DNA from: Glaciimonas immobilis | GTDB lineage: Bacteria; Pseudomonadota; Gammaproteobacteria; Burkholderiales; Burkholderiaceae_D | Length of the DNA stretch: 64,000 nt | NCBI RefSeq assembly: GCF_011947285.1 | Contig: NZ_JAAOZT010000005.1 | Coordinates: forward strand, 1-64,000 | Direction: 5' to 3' | In this document: one piece after another, positions 36,579 to 46,923 of the stretch | Layout: each line of letters opens with the position of its first letter | Numbering within the stretch: the stretch's first letter is position 1 | Position numbers and translations under genes: made by a program | The notes under the pieces: generated by a model | Seen by the model: the letters and a program-made list of their open reading frames with translations, nothing else | Database searches by the model: none | Told to the model about the DNA's origin: nothing

Positions 36579-37907
36579 TCAATGAAATCCAGATTTTCTG
36601 GCTTTCATGACACCGGCAACGGTCACAAAAGATCCAAAAACCACAATTCTATCATTCTCGCCCGCCCGACTCAGCGCATTTGCATAGGCTTGCGCAGGAT
36701 TAGGAAACATTTGAATGGTAGATTCTGCACCGGCGGCCTCTTGCGCCACTACACCAACCTCTTGTAATTGCTGTTTTAATTGTTCTGCTGTCGCAGCGCG
36801 AGGGAGCGGCAGATCAGTGACGCACCAGTGATCAATCCTGCCTTTCAGCTGCGTAAGAATGCCGTGAATATCTTTGTCCTGCATGGCACCGAATATCCCG
36901 AACGTGTACGGGTGAAACCCCATATTATCGAGATTTTGTCCCAACGTGGCCGCCGCATGCGGGTTGTGCGCCACGTCCAGAACGACCAGCGGCTGCCCCG
37001 GCATTACCTGAAACCGCGCCGGCAATTCGACCGTCACCAGACCGGTACGTACTTCCTGTGCACTGACCGGCAACTGAAAGCGTAACGCTTCCAGAGCTGC
37101 CAAGGCCGCTGAAGCATTAAGTAGTTGATTAGCGCCACGCAGGCTGGGGTATCCCAAAGAATTGCGGCGCTGACTGCGTCCGCCGTAATTCCACTGTTGT
37201 TTATCGCCCGTATAGTTAAAGTCGCGTCCCAGCAACCATAAGTCAGCACCAATCGCATTAGCATGATCGATCAGCGATTGCGGCGGGACCGGGTCGCTGC
37301 AAATAGCGGTTTTACCTGCCCGAAAAATCCCAGCCTTCTCAAAGCCAATTTTTTCGCGTGTATCGCCCAGATAATCAGTGTGGTCGATGTCGATGCTGGT
37401 GACAATGGCGATATCCGCATCAATCACGTTGACGGCATCAAGGCGACCACCGAGACCCACCTCCAGAATCACGACTTCCAGATTGGCAGACGCCAGTAAA
37501 TGCATGATCGCCAGCGTCGTAAATTCAAAATAGGTAAGAGAAATATCGCCGCGCTGTGCCTCGACGGCTTCAAAACTGGCGATGAGTTCCTCATCCGTGG
37601 CTGACACGCCATTCACTTGCGCGCGTTCGTTAAACTTTAAAAAATGCGGCTTGATGTACAGTCCGACTTTATACCCAGCGCGCAGCAGCATGGACTCTAG
37701 CATCGCGCAGGTTGAGCCTTTACCGTTGGTCCCCGCCACCATGATGACCGGGCAGGCAAACTGCAGGCCAAGACGCTGTTTAACCAGTTGAACCCGATCC
37801 ACCCCCATGTCAATGGTTTTAAAATGACGCGACTCGAGTAACGCCAGCCAATTATCAAGTGGGGTGGGAGAACTTGCATCGACGGGTGTGTTCGACGTGA
37901 TAGACAT
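36579..37907 (-). CDS. folC: Bifunctional folylpolyglutamate/dihydrofolate synthase FolC
   Basis: The start is taken at the ATG at 37905-37907 (MSITSNTPVDASSPTPLDNWL); a TTG 12 codons upstream is less likely. About 442 residues. The P-loop is AGTNGKGSTCAML (about 57-69), with the later IVTSIDIDHTDYLGDT metal and omega-loop region and LDVAHNPHA in the C-terminal Rossmann-like domain. It adds glutamate to dihydropteroate and then to folates in the cytoplasm. It follows accD by about 160 nt, an association also seen in E. coli. Confidence 0.95.
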   Translation of the reverse strand: MSITSNTPVDASSPTPLDNWLALLESRHFKTIDMGVDRVQLVKQRLGLQFACPVIMVAGTNGKGSTCAMLESMLLRAGYKVGLYIKPHFLKFNERAQVNGVSATDEELIASFEAVEAQRGDISLTYFEFTTLAIMHLLASANLEVVILEVGLGGRLDAVNVIDADIAIVTSIDIDHTDYLGDTREKIGFEKAGIFRAGKTAICSDPVPPQSLIDHANAIGADLWLLGRDFNYTGDKQQWNYGGRSQRRNSLGYPSLRGANQLLNASAALAALEALRFQLPVSAQEVRTGLVTVELPARFQVMPGQPLVVLDVAHNPHAAATLGQNLDNMGFHPYTFGIFGAMQDKDIHGILTQLKGRIDHWCVTDLPLPRAATAEQLKQQLQEVGVVAQEAAGAESTIQMFPNPAQAYANALSRAGENDRIVVFGSFVTVAGVMKARKSGFH

Positions 37908-38067
37908 GGCATGCTCATTCAAAAAAAATAACCCGGACAGCAAGCAATGCGGGCTATAAGGGTTCAGGCAAAATCAGGACCTACGTTGCTGGCTCGCTAA
38001 AGCTCGCCTGCCTGGGCAGCGTCTGTAAGCCCGGTGCGAAAACGATTTTGCGTAAGTTTGAAACTTA

Positions 38068-38940
38068 TCAAGCAAGCGTTTCTGCGGGTTGATTTTGTAA
38101 TAAAGCCAGCAACCGCGCGATTTCTTCACGCATCTTGCGACGATCAACAATCATATCAACTGCGCCTTTGGTGACCAGAAATTCAGAACGCTGAAAGCCT
38201 TCCGGCAATTTCTCACGTACAGTATTTTCGATCACTCGCGGGCCGGCAAAGCCGATCAAGGCTTTTGGCTCCGCTATTACGACGTCACCCATAAACGCGA
38301 ATGAAGCCGAAACCCCACCCATCGTCGGGTCAGTCAGGACACTGATAAATGGCAATTTTTTTTCTGAAAGCTTGGTCAGCATTGCAGTGGTTTTTGCCAT
38401 TTGCAATAGAGACAACAAACCCTCTTGCATGCGGGCACCACCAGTTGCCGTGATGCAGATGAACGGTACCTTTTGTTCCAGCGCCGCTTGTGCGCCCCGG
38501 ACAAAACGCTCACCCACGACAGACCCCATTGATCCGCCCATGAACTCGAACTCAAAACAGGCAACCACCACAGGGAGCGTCATGATGGCGCCGCCAAGCA
38601 CAATCAGTGCGTCCGTCTCACCGGTGGCTTCCATCGCCGCCTTGAGGCGATCAGGGTATTTCTTGCTATCTTTAAACTTTAGCGTATCGATCGGTAATGT
38701 TTCCTGACCGATTTCATAACGACCGCCAGCATCCAGTAGCGCGTCAAGCCGATCGCGCGCGCGAATACGCAGGTGATGGCTACATTTTGGGCAAACATGG
38801 ATATTGGATTCAAGATCGGTGCGGTAAAGCACTGCCTCACAGGACGGGCATTTTACCCAAAGTCCTTCAGGAATAGATTTGCGTGTCGCAGAATCGCTAC
38901 GCTGAATCCGCGGCGGAAGTAGTTTTTCGAGCCAACTCAT
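38068..38940 (-). CDS. accD: Acetyl-CoA carboxylase carboxyltransferase subunit beta
   Basis: 290 residues. The N-terminal zinc ribbon has Cys31, Cys34, Cys50 and Cys53 (CPSC and CPKC). The crotonase-like carboxyltransferase core follows, with [20 protein letters not shown] and [16 protein letters not shown]. With AccA it moves the carboxyl group from biotin to acetyl-CoA, forming malonyl-CoA. GGGAGG lies before the ATG. It is placed between trpA and folC, the usual beta-proteobacterial order. Confidence 0.97.
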   Translation of the reverse strand: MSWLEKLLPPRIQRSDSATRKSIPEGLWVKCPSCEAVLYRTDLESNIHVCPKCSHHLRIRARDRLDALLDAGGRYEIGQETLPIDTLKFKDSKKYPDRLKAAMEATGETDALIVLGGAIMTLPVVVACFEFEFMGGSMGSVVGERFVRGAQAALEQKVPFICITATGGARMQEGLLSLLQMAKTTAMLTKLSEKKLPFISVLTDPTMGGVSASFAFMGDVVIAEPKALIGFAGPRVIENTVREKLPEGFQRSEFLVTKGAVDMIVDRRKMREEIARLLALLQNQPAETLA

Positions 38941-39129
38941 AGAGCGACCTCCCTCATATTTTTTTCTTGCCGAATTGTACCTTCAACCAAAAATCAGCGA
39001 TAGTGAAACGATGATTGCAACGTTTGCATCGCTTATTGGCAAAAAAATACTTTTTACTTAGTTTTTGTATCGACCCTTGCGTGAAGCGATCCATCGACCA
39101 AATTCACCGACGTCTGCTCGCCAACGACT

Positions 39130-39927
39130 TTATTCGTCTAAAGCTCTACGTATACCACTGATAAAAGTTTGCACGGCCGCGACCGCATGCTCACGCGGTG
39201 TGGTCTCCAGTTCCTGAATAATGCGACTGCCGATGACAACTGCGTCCGCGACTTGCGCCACCGCTTTCGCTGTCGCAGCATCGCGAATCCCAAAACCGAC
39301 GCCGATGGGTAACTTAACATGCTTACGTATTGCTTCAATCCGTTTAGTCACGTCAGCAATGTCGATATTTGCGGCGCCTGTGACACCCTTCAGTGACACA
39401 TAATAAGCGAACCCACCACCGACATGGGCAACTTGTTTAATGCGCTCTTCAGTAGAAGTCGGAGCCAATAAAAAGATAGGATCCATACCGTTGATCCGCA
39501 TCTTTTGTGCAAATTCTTCGCATTCTTCGGGCGGATAGTCCACCACAATCGTACCGTCAACGCCCGCTTCTTTTGCTGCGCTAATAAATGCATCCACGCC
39601 CATGCGTTCAAGCGGATTGGCGTATCCCATTAATACGACGGGTGTATGCGAATTAGTCTGACGAAACACGCGCACATAACCTAAAACGTCATGCAGGCTG
39701 ACATTAAATTTAAGCGCGCGTTCACAGGCGCGCTGGATAACCGGGCCTTCCGCCATAGGATCAGAAAACGGCACGCCGAGTTCCAGAATATCAGCGCCGC
39801 CCGCTACCAATGCATGCATCAAAGGGACGGTAAGTTCTGGATCGGGATCGCCAGCAGTGATAAATGGGATCAGGCCTTTTTTATTATTCGCAGCCAGATC
39901 GGCCATCGTTGTTTGGATTCGTGACAT
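39130..39927 (-). CDS. trpA: Tryptophan synthase alpha chain
   Basis: 265 residues, a TIM barrel. Catalytic Glu49 is in [12 protein letters not shown]; the second acid, Asp60 in the E. coli enzyme, is Glu here (PMAEGPVIQ), a change I believe common in this group. The [11 protein letters not shown] loop and GVGFGI/VVIGSRI phosphate-binding ends are present. It cleaves indole-3-glycerol phosphate to indole, which is channelled to TrpB. It lies about 215 nt after trpB, a gap with no gene. Confidence 0.97.
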   Translation of the reverse strand: MSRIQTTMADLAANNKKGLIPFITAGDPDPELTVPLMHALVAGGADILELGVPFSDPMAEGPVIQRACERALKFNVSLHDVLGYVRVFRQTNSHTPVVLMGYANPLERMGVDAFISAAKEAGVDGTIVVDYPPEECEEFAQKMRINGMDPIFLLAPTSTEERIKQVAHVGGGFAYYVSLKGVTGAANIDIADVTKRIEAIRKHVKLPIGVGFGIRDAATAKAVAQVADAVVIGSRIIQELETTPREHAVAAVQTFISGIRRALDE

Positions 39928-40142
39928 GGTTTGTCTTTGTAAGGTGTTCTTGTGCTATTCATTGCGCTGGGCAAAAAATTATCAAAATTTGCGCAACAAG
40001 ATAAACGGAAGGATTGCGCTAAACAGGTAAAGAAATATGGTCAAAATACGTGCCACCATCGCTATTATTTCAACAAAGAGGCGGCACGCAGCGGGCCACT
40101 ACCAGTCAAAAATCTACCGGTAGCGCCAGATTCGTCATCGCG

Positions 40143-41405
40143 TCACGGCTTTAAACGCTCAGCCACGGTATGCATGTCCTTATCACCGCGACCAGAAAGG
40201 TTGGCTAGAATGATCTTATCTTTCGGCAAAGTTGCCGCAAGCTTGGCGGCGTAAGCCAGTGCATGGCTGGATTCTAACGCGGGGATAATTCCCTCAATAA
40301 GGCAGCAGGTATGAAACGCCTCCAGTGCCTCATCATCGGTAATCGTCCCGTAGGTTGCCCGCCCAGAATCTTTTAACCACGCGTGTTCCGGACCGACGCC
40401 AGGATAGTCCATTCCGGCCGATACCGAATGGGTCTCAATGACCTGACCATTTTCGTCCTGTAACAAGTAGGTGCGATTACCGTGCAACACGCCAGGTGAG
40501 CCAGCAGTCAGTGACGCTGAGTGCTTACCACTAGCCAAGCCCTCGCCCGCAGCTTCGACGCCGACCAGCTTCACGTCATGATGATTGATGTAGGGATAAA
40601 AAATACCCATCGCATTGGAGCCGCCACCGACGCAGGCCACGACGTAATCCGGTTGACGGCCTGTCATTTCCGGCATTTGGGTCAGACATTCTTCACCGAT
40701 CACCGATTGAAAATTGCGCACCATCATCGGATAAGGATGCGGACCGGCGACTGTGCCAATGATGTAAAACGTATCTTCAACGTTGGTGACCCAATCACGC
40801 ATCGCCTCGTTAAGCGCATCTTTCAACGTCTTGGAGCCGGACTCGACCGGGATCACAGTAGCCCCCAGCAGATTCATCCGATAAACGTTCTGCTTTTGGC
40901 GCTTGACGTCCTCGCTACCCATGTACACCACGCACTCCAGACCAAATCGTGCGCAAATTGTGGCGGTGGCAACACCATGCTGACCGGCACCGGTCTCCGC
41001 GATGACACGCGGCTTGCCCATGCGTTTTGCCAGCAATGCCTGACCGATAACATTGTTAATTTTGTGCGCGCCGGTGTGATTTAAATCTTCGCGCTTAAAG
41101 TAAATCTGCGCGCCGCCCATCTGCTCGGACCAGCGCTTGGCGTGATATATCGGACTTGGACGACCGACGAAGTGTTTTAGTTCGCTTTCAAATTCAGCGA
41201 CAAATTCTGGTTGATATTGATAGTGTGCGTAGGCTTCGGTTAATTCCTTCAATGCCAGCGTCAGCGTTTCTGACACAAAACTTCCGCCATACATACCGAA
41301 GTGACCGCGGGCGTCGGGCAGGTTGTAATGGGCGCTTTGTTCCAAGTTGGCCGTGACCGGTGACTGACGCTCGGCATAATGCTCAAGCGGATTAAGTTCT
41401 TTCAT
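40143..41405 (-). CDS. trpB: Tryptophan synthase beta chain
   Basis: 420 residues, a fold-type II PLP enzyme. The cofactor lysine lies in [14 protein letters not shown], and the phosphate-binding loop is the glycine-rich [10 protein letters not shown]. The N-terminus ([17 protein letters not shown]) matches the family. It joins indole with serine to make tryptophan in a complex with TrpA. In the leftward trpF-trpB-trpA series the genes are separated by 160-215 nt, so internal promoters are possible. Confidence 0.97.
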   Translation of the reverse strand: MKELNPLEHYAERQSPVTANLEQSAHYNLPDARGHFGMYGGSFVSETLTLALKELTEAYAHYQYQPEFVAEFESELKHFVGRPSPIYHAKRWSEQMGGAQIYFKREDLNHTGAHKINNVIGQALLAKRMGKPRVIAETGAGQHGVATATICARFGLECVVYMGSEDVKRQKQNVYRMNLLGATVIPVESGSKTLKDALNEAMRDWVTNVEDTFYIIGTVAGPHPYPMMVRNFQSVIGEECLTQMPEMTGRQPDYVVACVGGGSNAMGIFYPYINHHDVKLVGVEAAGEGLASGKHSASLTAGSPGVLHGNRTYLLQDENGQVIETHSVSAGMDYPGVGPEHAWLKDSGRATYGTITDDEALEAFHTCCLIEGIIPALESSHALAYAAKLAATLPKDKIILANLSGRGDKDMHTVAERLKP

Positions 41406-41568
41406 GATAATTCTCTCTCAAATGGCTGGTTTATTGCTGATTAATTCCTGCTTGATTGCTGCGTCTGCTGAGTGACTGCTGCATGACTTTTGAGATGCAT
41501 GGCATCCAGAATAAGCCTCACGTAAAGCAGCAAATGTTTCAGCAAAATAACTCGCAATCAATCAATAA

Positions 41569-42237
41569 TTAATCAATAACTGCGTCCGCTCGGCGTACCG
41601 CTTCAATGAAGGCATGTATCTTTGCGGGGTCTTTGATGCCCTTTTCTTGTTCCACACCGCTGCTGATATCGACGGCAAAAGGGCGCACGCGTACCACCGC
41701 GTCAGTCACGTTTTGTACGCTCAAGCCACCACTTAAAACGACCTGAGGCGCGAGTTCTTCTGGAATGAGAGACCAATCAAAAACCTTTCCGCTACCACCG
41801 TAACCATCTACTAAGGTATCAAGCAACAAACCGGCGAAAAGCCGACTCCCTGATCGATAATCAAAATCGTATTCTATCAAATCGGCAGCAACCGTTGCGC
41901 TTCCTATGCGCATAGCGCGTAAAAAAGGACGATTTACCCTGGCCGCCGCTGCATTACAGTTAACTACCGTCTCATCGCCGTGAAATTGCAACAAAGACAA
42001 TGGTGCAACAGCAACCGTGGACGCAACCTCTTCTTCCGTTGCATTAACGAACAATCCGACAGCGGAGACAAAAGGCGGTAACGTGGCGATCAACTCGGCA
42101 GCCCTTAGCGGCGTCACATAACGCGGACTCTTGGCATAAAAAACAAAGCCAATGGCGTCTGCTCCGGCTGCAACGGCGGCCGCCAGATCCTGCTCTCGAG
42201 TTAAGCCACAAATTTTGATACGCGTACGATGGTTCAT
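41569..42237 (-). CDS. trpF: Phosphoribosylanthranilate isomerase
   Basis: The start is taken at the ATG giving MNHRTRIKICGLTREQD (42235-42237), family-typical; a frame is open 10 codons earlier. About 222 residues. KICGLT carries the catalytic cysteine, and LLLDTLVDGYGGSGKVFDW has the catalytic aspartate and phosphate loop, followed by VLSGGLSVQNV and DISSGVEQEKGIKD. It catalyses the Amadori rearrangement in tryptophan synthesis. It follows truA, a conserved pairing. Confidence 0.95.
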   Translation of the reverse strand: MNHRTRIKICGLTREQDLAAAVAAGADAIGFVFYAKSPRYVTPLRAAELIATLPPFVSAVGLFVNATEEEVASTVAVAPLSLLQFHGDETVVNCNAAAARVNRPFLRAMRIGSATVAADLIEYDFDYRSGSRLFAGLLLDTLVDGYGGSGKVFDWSLIPEELAPQVVLSGGLSVQNVTDAVVRVRPFAVDISSGVEQEKGIKDPAKIHAFIEAVRRADAVID

Positions 42238-42423
42238 AGTTGCCGATATAATAATATTACAGGGCACTAACGTTAGCTAAGCCCCTCCAAAATTCTTTAT
42301 ATTGCGATTGCCTCATCGGACGTTCGCTCTGTTACCGATGAACAAACTACAATAGGTAAAAGAATCATTGCGCCTGGATAGTTCGTCATCATTTTTGTGA
42401 TGTGACACCATTCTGCTACTTAT

Positions 42424-43242
42424 TTAAAGCCACGGTAAAATTTTACTGGTCTGCTGTGGCAGGTTCCATTTGGCGCTATAACTAACAGCCGCGAGATATA
42501 ACCCGTCTGGCATAAATGTGGGCGCGGCACGACTTCGGTCTTTCTGCAGCAATAAATCGGCTATCCAATCGGGAGATTGTTTTCCGTTACCGACAAAAAT
42601 CAACGAGCCGATCATGTTACGCACCATATGATGAAGAAAAGCGTTTGCACGTAAAGTAAACACCATTAGATCACCACTGCTTTCGATACTCACTTGATGC
42701 ATGGTCCTGATCGGCGAGCGCGCCTGACATTCGATGGCCCGAAATGCAGAAAAGTCATGGGTGCCGACAAAATGCGCCGCCGCCTCTTGCATAAGCACCA
42801 GATTGAGAGGCCGAAAGGCCCACCCTACCTTATTCACCAACAATGGCGAGCGCACCGGATGGTTGTAAAGCAAATAATGGTACGTGCGCTCAGTTGCACT
42901 AAAACGCGCATGAAACTGCTGATCGCCATCCACGTGCGCGCTCACCTCAGCATGCGGTACCTCGCAAGCCCAGCGCACCGCAATTGATGCTGGTAAAAAC
43001 GCATTTAGCCCACGCACCCAGGACGCCATATCGCGCGATAATGGCGTGTCAAAATGCACAACCTGCTCCAGCGCATGAACGCCCGCATCAGTGCGACCGG
43101 CACATATGGTCGATACCTTCCCTTGGGTGAATTTTTGCAAAGCTAGCTCCAACCTGTCCTGAACGGTTTTGCCGCTCGGCTGGGTTTGCCATCCTTGCCA
43201 GGGAGTGCCATCATATTGCACGCCGAGAACGATTCGCTTCAA
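42424..43242 (-). CDS. truA: tRNA pseudouridine(38-40) synthase TruA
   Basis: The most probable start is a TTG at 43240-43242, with GTGGAG 5 nt upstream, giving the family-like KRIVLGVQYDGTPWQGWQ from residue 2 and about 272 residues; the longer frame to 43272 has no good support. The catalytic aspartate is in GRTDAGVHALEQVVHFD. RLNAFLPASIAVR-like and RAIECQARSPIRTM segments fit. It converts uridines 38-40 of the tRNA anticodon arm to pseudouridine. It lies between fimV and trpF as in many beta- and gamma-proteobacteria. Confidence 0.93.
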   Translation of the reverse strand: MKRIVLGVQYDGTPWQGWQTQPSGKTVQDRLELALQKFTQGKVSTICAGRTDAGVHALEQVVHFDTPLSRDMASWVRGLNAFLPASIAVRWACEVPHAEVSAHVDGDQQFHARFSATERTYHYLLYNHPVRSPLLVNKVGWAFRPLNLVLMQEAAAHFVGTHDFSAFRAIECQARSPIRTMHQVSIESSGDLMVFTLRANAFLHHMVRNMIGSLIFVGNGKQSPDWIADLLLQKDRSRAAPTFMPDGLYLAAVSYSAKWNLPQQTSKILPWL

Positions 43243-43678
43243 ATCAACTCCACAATTAAAAATTTTGCACACTGATGCTCAATGCTGAATGCTGAATGCT
43301 CCCATGCCGTACTTTAGTGTCAGCCAGGCCGAGGGCAGAAAATATTTTTGCCGCACATAACGAGCCATATACAAGGCAAGCCATGGGTGCTGAAACTGGT
43401 CTCATATGACGGAAGGAGATTTTACGGTTATGCAGGGGCTACAGAGCACTTTAATTCTGCATCCTCCAGGCACAGCGCCGATCACCTAGCAATATCTATG
43501 TTCAATATCTTTGTTGCATGCCAACGATCCATCCTGCTAAAGGCGCGATTGTACGCCAACGTGAGCAGTGTTCAACTTTCCCTAAAACACAAACGGACGC
43601 CAGCAAAACGCCTACGCCCGTCAGTTATTACCTACCGCGAACCATGCCTTTAAGCGGTAATTTACCCATCAAATAGTT
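43243..43678. other. Intergenic region between fimV and truA, with a 7-nt microrepeat
   Basis: 436 bases without a gene. At 43275-43300 the unit ATGCTGA is repeated about 3.7 times (ATGCTCA, ATGCTGA, ATGCTGA, ATGCT). The region lies just before the truA start and may be unstable in length. No terminator with a T-run was seen after fimV. Confidence 0.5.
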
Positions 43679-46546
43679 CTAAACAATCTTTGCCATCAAA
43701 GTCTTTGCGGCCGCGACCTGCTCCGCATCACCACCTTTTAATACCTCTTCCAGCAATTCACGCGCGCCTTCGCTGTCGCCAATTTCTTGATAGGCTTCCG
43801 CAAGTTCAAGCTTGGTCGCCATCTCTGCATTAGGCACAGTAGATGCACCGAGTGGTCTGTGTGTGCCCTGCGCGGCTGGTATATGCGTTTCGGTAGTACC
43901 GCCGAGGTCAAACGTCATGCCAGCCAGCTCAAGCTCCAAAGGTGAAGCCGTCGGGATAGCCGGTGCAACCATAGGGGTCGGTGGTGGCGCTAATGCGGGG
44001 ACTTTTGGTAGTCCAGCATGCTCCCCTGCTATTTGGAGTCCACCTGCTACGCCGGAATCGGCCGCTACCGTTGGCTTGTCACCGAGGTCAAAATCCAGCG
44101 CATCCATCATTGATTTTGCGTGCGCGGGGGTAGGAATCGCCGCAACCGGCAGTGACGTTGCAATACTGCCGTCCGCCTCGTCAAGGTCAAAGTCCAGATC
44201 TGGCCGACTATTTGCGGCTAACGGTTTGTGCGCCAGCTCTTCGGCGCTAAGCGGAGCAAATAATAGTGGCACCCCATCGTCTTCGTCTTTATGAATGCTA
44301 CTTTGCGGCTTCAGCGGTTCGGTCAGCGCATGCAATGCATTAAAATCAAGCACGCTCATTACCTGCTTGGGCGCACTCTCTGGCAAAGGCTGTGCCACTA
44401 CTGGCTCTGGCGAATGACCACTTGCATAGAGCGGATTGGCAGGATTGACGACCGCGCCTAAGGCAATCGCCTGAGCCCATTCATCACCCGCGCCGCTGGT
44501 CAGGCTAAATAGTTCACTTGCCACCATGTCGAATGCGCTTACGTCTTTACGCGTCGCGTATATTTCCAGCAATTTAACCCGAATGGCCAAGCGAACAGGC
44601 TGGCTGCGCAATGCTTCTTTTAATATGTCTTCCGCCTGCACGTCACGACCGTAAGCAATATACACATCGGCTTCTGCGACCGGGTCAACGTTGGTGTCAA
44701 GGTTGCTGACCAATGGGGCAAAGTTGGAGTCAAATACGCTGTTTTTTGTATCCGCGCTTTGTGCGCCCGTGGATGTAAATAAGGCGTTCGTTTTCAAACC
44801 CGATTTTGAAAATGGTGAACCGTCGCCAGCCAACAGGGCTGCTCGCTTGTTTTTACGATAGCGCGTAACGCCCAGTGCTGCCAACAGCAATGCCAGCAAG
44901 CCCGCCCCTGGCAAAACCAATGGATTATCCAAGAGGCCGCTAAAGAAGCCGGGCGCCGCGGTGGGCGCAGGCATATTACCGTCGGCTGACTTAGTCGCGG
45001 CTGCAGTGGCTATGACAGGCGCTTTGGGCGCAATGCCACTAACAGGCACTGTATCAATGGGTTGAACTGCGGGCAACGCCGGATCTGCTATGACCGAGCC
45101 ACCATTCGGCACTGCCAAGACAACTGCGGGGGCCGGGGTTGCACTCGATGTAGTAGCCGAAGCTGGCGTCGATGTAGTGGAGGAAGGCGGCGTCGGTGCG
45201 GTAGCTGCAGCCTGCGTCGCTGCCGTCGGGCGCCCGGCATCCTGCGCCTTGCCCGTTGCTAATGCCTGCTTTTGCAGTTCGTCTATATTTTTTGTTTTTA
45301 CATCCAGAACTTTTTGTAAATCGCTCACATTTTTCTCAAGCTCTTTAACCCGTGCATCGACTTCAATGCTTGCCTTTTCGCGCGCGACCTGCTCCTCTGT
45401 TGCAGCAACCGACTTTGCATCACCTTTGCCCGCGCCGCCAATGCCACCCGAGCGAGACAATTTCAGCTTATCTCTGGCATCGTTGACCGGGTTCGCTTGT
45501 TCTTCGACTTTTGCGGTAATCTTTCCCCCGCCGCTTTGTTTGGTCTCACTTGTATCGCGCGCCGCGCCCTCGGTCGCTTTACTGGCTAGCGCGTTACGAT
45601 AGCCGTTAAAATCCCGGGACATTACCAAGACCATACTTTTAGCTTTGCTGCGACTGATCCCGTTCGCGGCACCCGCACTCGGAATTGTGAGGACCTGACC
45701 GCTACGCAAACGGTTAATATTTTTGTTGATAAATGCGCTCTCGTTACCGAGATACATCGCTACCAACATTTGATCGATTGACACGCCAGTTGGTAAATTA
45801 GCTGACGCGATGCGGTATAGCGTCTCGCCTTTTACCACTTCATGATTAACATCGCCCTTGCTGCCTGTTGCGGCCGTCGCGCCTGACGGTTGTGTAGCTA
45901 AGTTGTCGCTACGTCCAACTTTATCAGTTTTTTTTTCGGCATAGCGCGGAGTCGGCCGATCATTGCGCGCGCCAGCTAAAAAGGCGGTCGAACCGCGACC
46001 GGAACCAGTTGTTGCAGAGGGGGGCACTACCGGTGCAGATTCTGCGCGAATGGGCGTTGCGATTTGCGAACTTTGCGCCATGCGCACAGTGGCTGGGAAA
46101 TTTCCTGGCGTACCGGCAGGATCGAGCAATACATTAAACTCTCTTACCACGCGCGTCTTGGTGCCGCCCAATTCCATTAAGACGGCCACAAACGGCTCAT
46201 TGATGGGTTGCGTGGAAGTAACTCGCACAAATTTGCGCTTACCGCGTTGGTCGATTGAGAATTGCAGAGATAATAAAGCCGGATTGAAGTCGAGATTCGC
46301 CTGCTTATACGCATCAGCCGAAGCTAATTTCGCCACCAGTTGGGATTCTTCCTCCTTGGCGACAGAAGTTAATTCAATTTCCGCCCTTAGGGGCTGCCCC
46401 AAAGAAGATAAGACCGTTATTTTGCCGAAACCGGCAGCATGCGCGCCGGCTATCAAAACCATGGAAGAAATTACCACCGAAGTAACCGTCTTTACACTAG
46501 CGGATAATAACTTACTCGATGAATTCAAACGCTTGCTTGGTGGCAT
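43679..46546 (-). CDS. fimV: FimV/HubP-like polar peptidoglycan-binding protein
   Basis: 955 residues. The signal peptide ends near AGAHA (residue 37) and is followed by the FimV N-terminal domain (AGFGKITVLSSLGQPLRAEIEL, the conserved hallmark). A LysM domain lies near 233-290 (HEVVKGETLYRIASANLPTG), then a coiled coil (about 385-430), a Pro/Ala/Thr-rich linker and one membrane segment (LVLPGAGLLALLLAALGVTRY). The acidic cytoplasmic part ends in the FimV C-terminal motif KLELAEAYQEIGDSEGARELLEEVL. Such proteins organise the cell pole, type IV pili and type II secretion. Since the window also encodes a pseudopilus machine, a link is possible. Confidence 0.93.
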   Translation of the reverse strand: MPPSKRLNSSSKLLSASVKTVTSVVISSMVLIAGAHAAGFGKITVLSSLGQPLRAEIELTSVAKEEESQLVAKLASADAYKQANLDFNPALLSLQFSIDQRGKRKFVRVTSTQPINEPFVAVLMELGGTKTRVVREFNVLLDPAGTPGNFPATVRMAQSSQIATPIRAESAPVVPPSATTGSGRGSTAFLAGARNDRPTPRYAEKKTDKVGRSDNLATQPSGATAATGSKGDVNHEVVKGETLYRIASANLPTGVSIDQMLVAMYLGNESAFINKNINRLRSGQVLTIPSAGAANGISRSKAKSMVLVMSRDFNGYRNALASKATEGAARDTSETKQSGGGKITAKVEEQANPVNDARDKLKLSRSGGIGGAGKGDAKSVAATEEQVAREKASIEVDARVKELEKNVSDLQKVLDVKTKNIDELQKQALATGKAQDAGRPTAATQAAATAPTPPSSTTSTPASATTSSATPAPAVVLAVPNGGSVIADPALPAVQPIDTVPVSGIAPKAPVIATAAATKSADGNMPAPTAAPGFFSGLLDNPLVLPGAGLLALLLAALGVTRYRKNKRAALLAGDGSPFSKSGLKTNALFTSTGAQSADTKNSVFDSNFAPLVSNLDTNVDPVAEADVYIAYGRDVQAEDILKEALRSQPVRLAIRVKLLEIYATRKDVSAFDMVASELFSLTSGAGDEWAQAIALGAVVNPANPLYASGHSPEPVVAQPLPESAPKQVMSVLDFNALHALTEPLKPQSSIHKDEDDGVPLLFAPLSAEELAHKPLAANSRPDLDFDLDEADGSIATSLPVAAIPTPAHAKSMMDALDFDLGDKPTVAADSGVAGGLQIAGEHAGLPKVPALAPPPTPMVAPAIPTASPLELELAGMTFDLGGTTETHIPAAQGTHRPLGASTVPNAEMATKLELAEAYQEIGDSEGARELLEEVLKGGDAEQVAAAKTLMAKIV

Positions 46547-46800
46547 AGAGGACGTTCCGTTGACGGTAGTTGAAAGATAAATCTTGCGTTTATCAATGTT
46601 ATTCCAAAAGTTTATAATTCGACTACGCGCATATTGCGCTCAGCAACTCATAAAAGGTAACGCGCGCTAAGATAGATAGTTGTTGGCTGAAAGTTGCGAA
46701 TATAGCCGAAATTTACGGTCGAAAATGCGCTAATGCTTAAAGCGCACAAAGTAAGAAAGATAATCAATACAGACTGATCATTTGGTAAGAAAAGCAATAT
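46547..46800. other. Intergenic region upstream of fimV
   Basis: About 250 bases (377 up to asd) with no gene. It should carry the fimV promoter, because a terminator for asd lies at its right end. A TATAAAC near 46612 on the leftward strand is a possible -10, without a convincing -35. Confidence 0.35.
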
Positions 46801-46829
46801 CAAATAAAATCAGTCAGTAGTGACTGATT
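46801..46829 (-). terminator. Rho-independent terminator of asd
   Basis: A perfect 9-bp stem, AATCAGTCA (46808-46816) and TGACTGATT (46821-46829) with a 4-nt loop; read leftward it is followed by TTTATTTG. It lies about 95 nt past the asd stop and separates the leu-asd unit from fimV. Confidence 0.8.
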
Positions 46830-46923
46830 ATTTCAGCCACAAAGCCCCAATTACAAATCATCGACCACTGCAATCGATTTTGATTAACGTTCGAGGAGGC
46901 CGTGTAGTTTTATCCTTATATTA

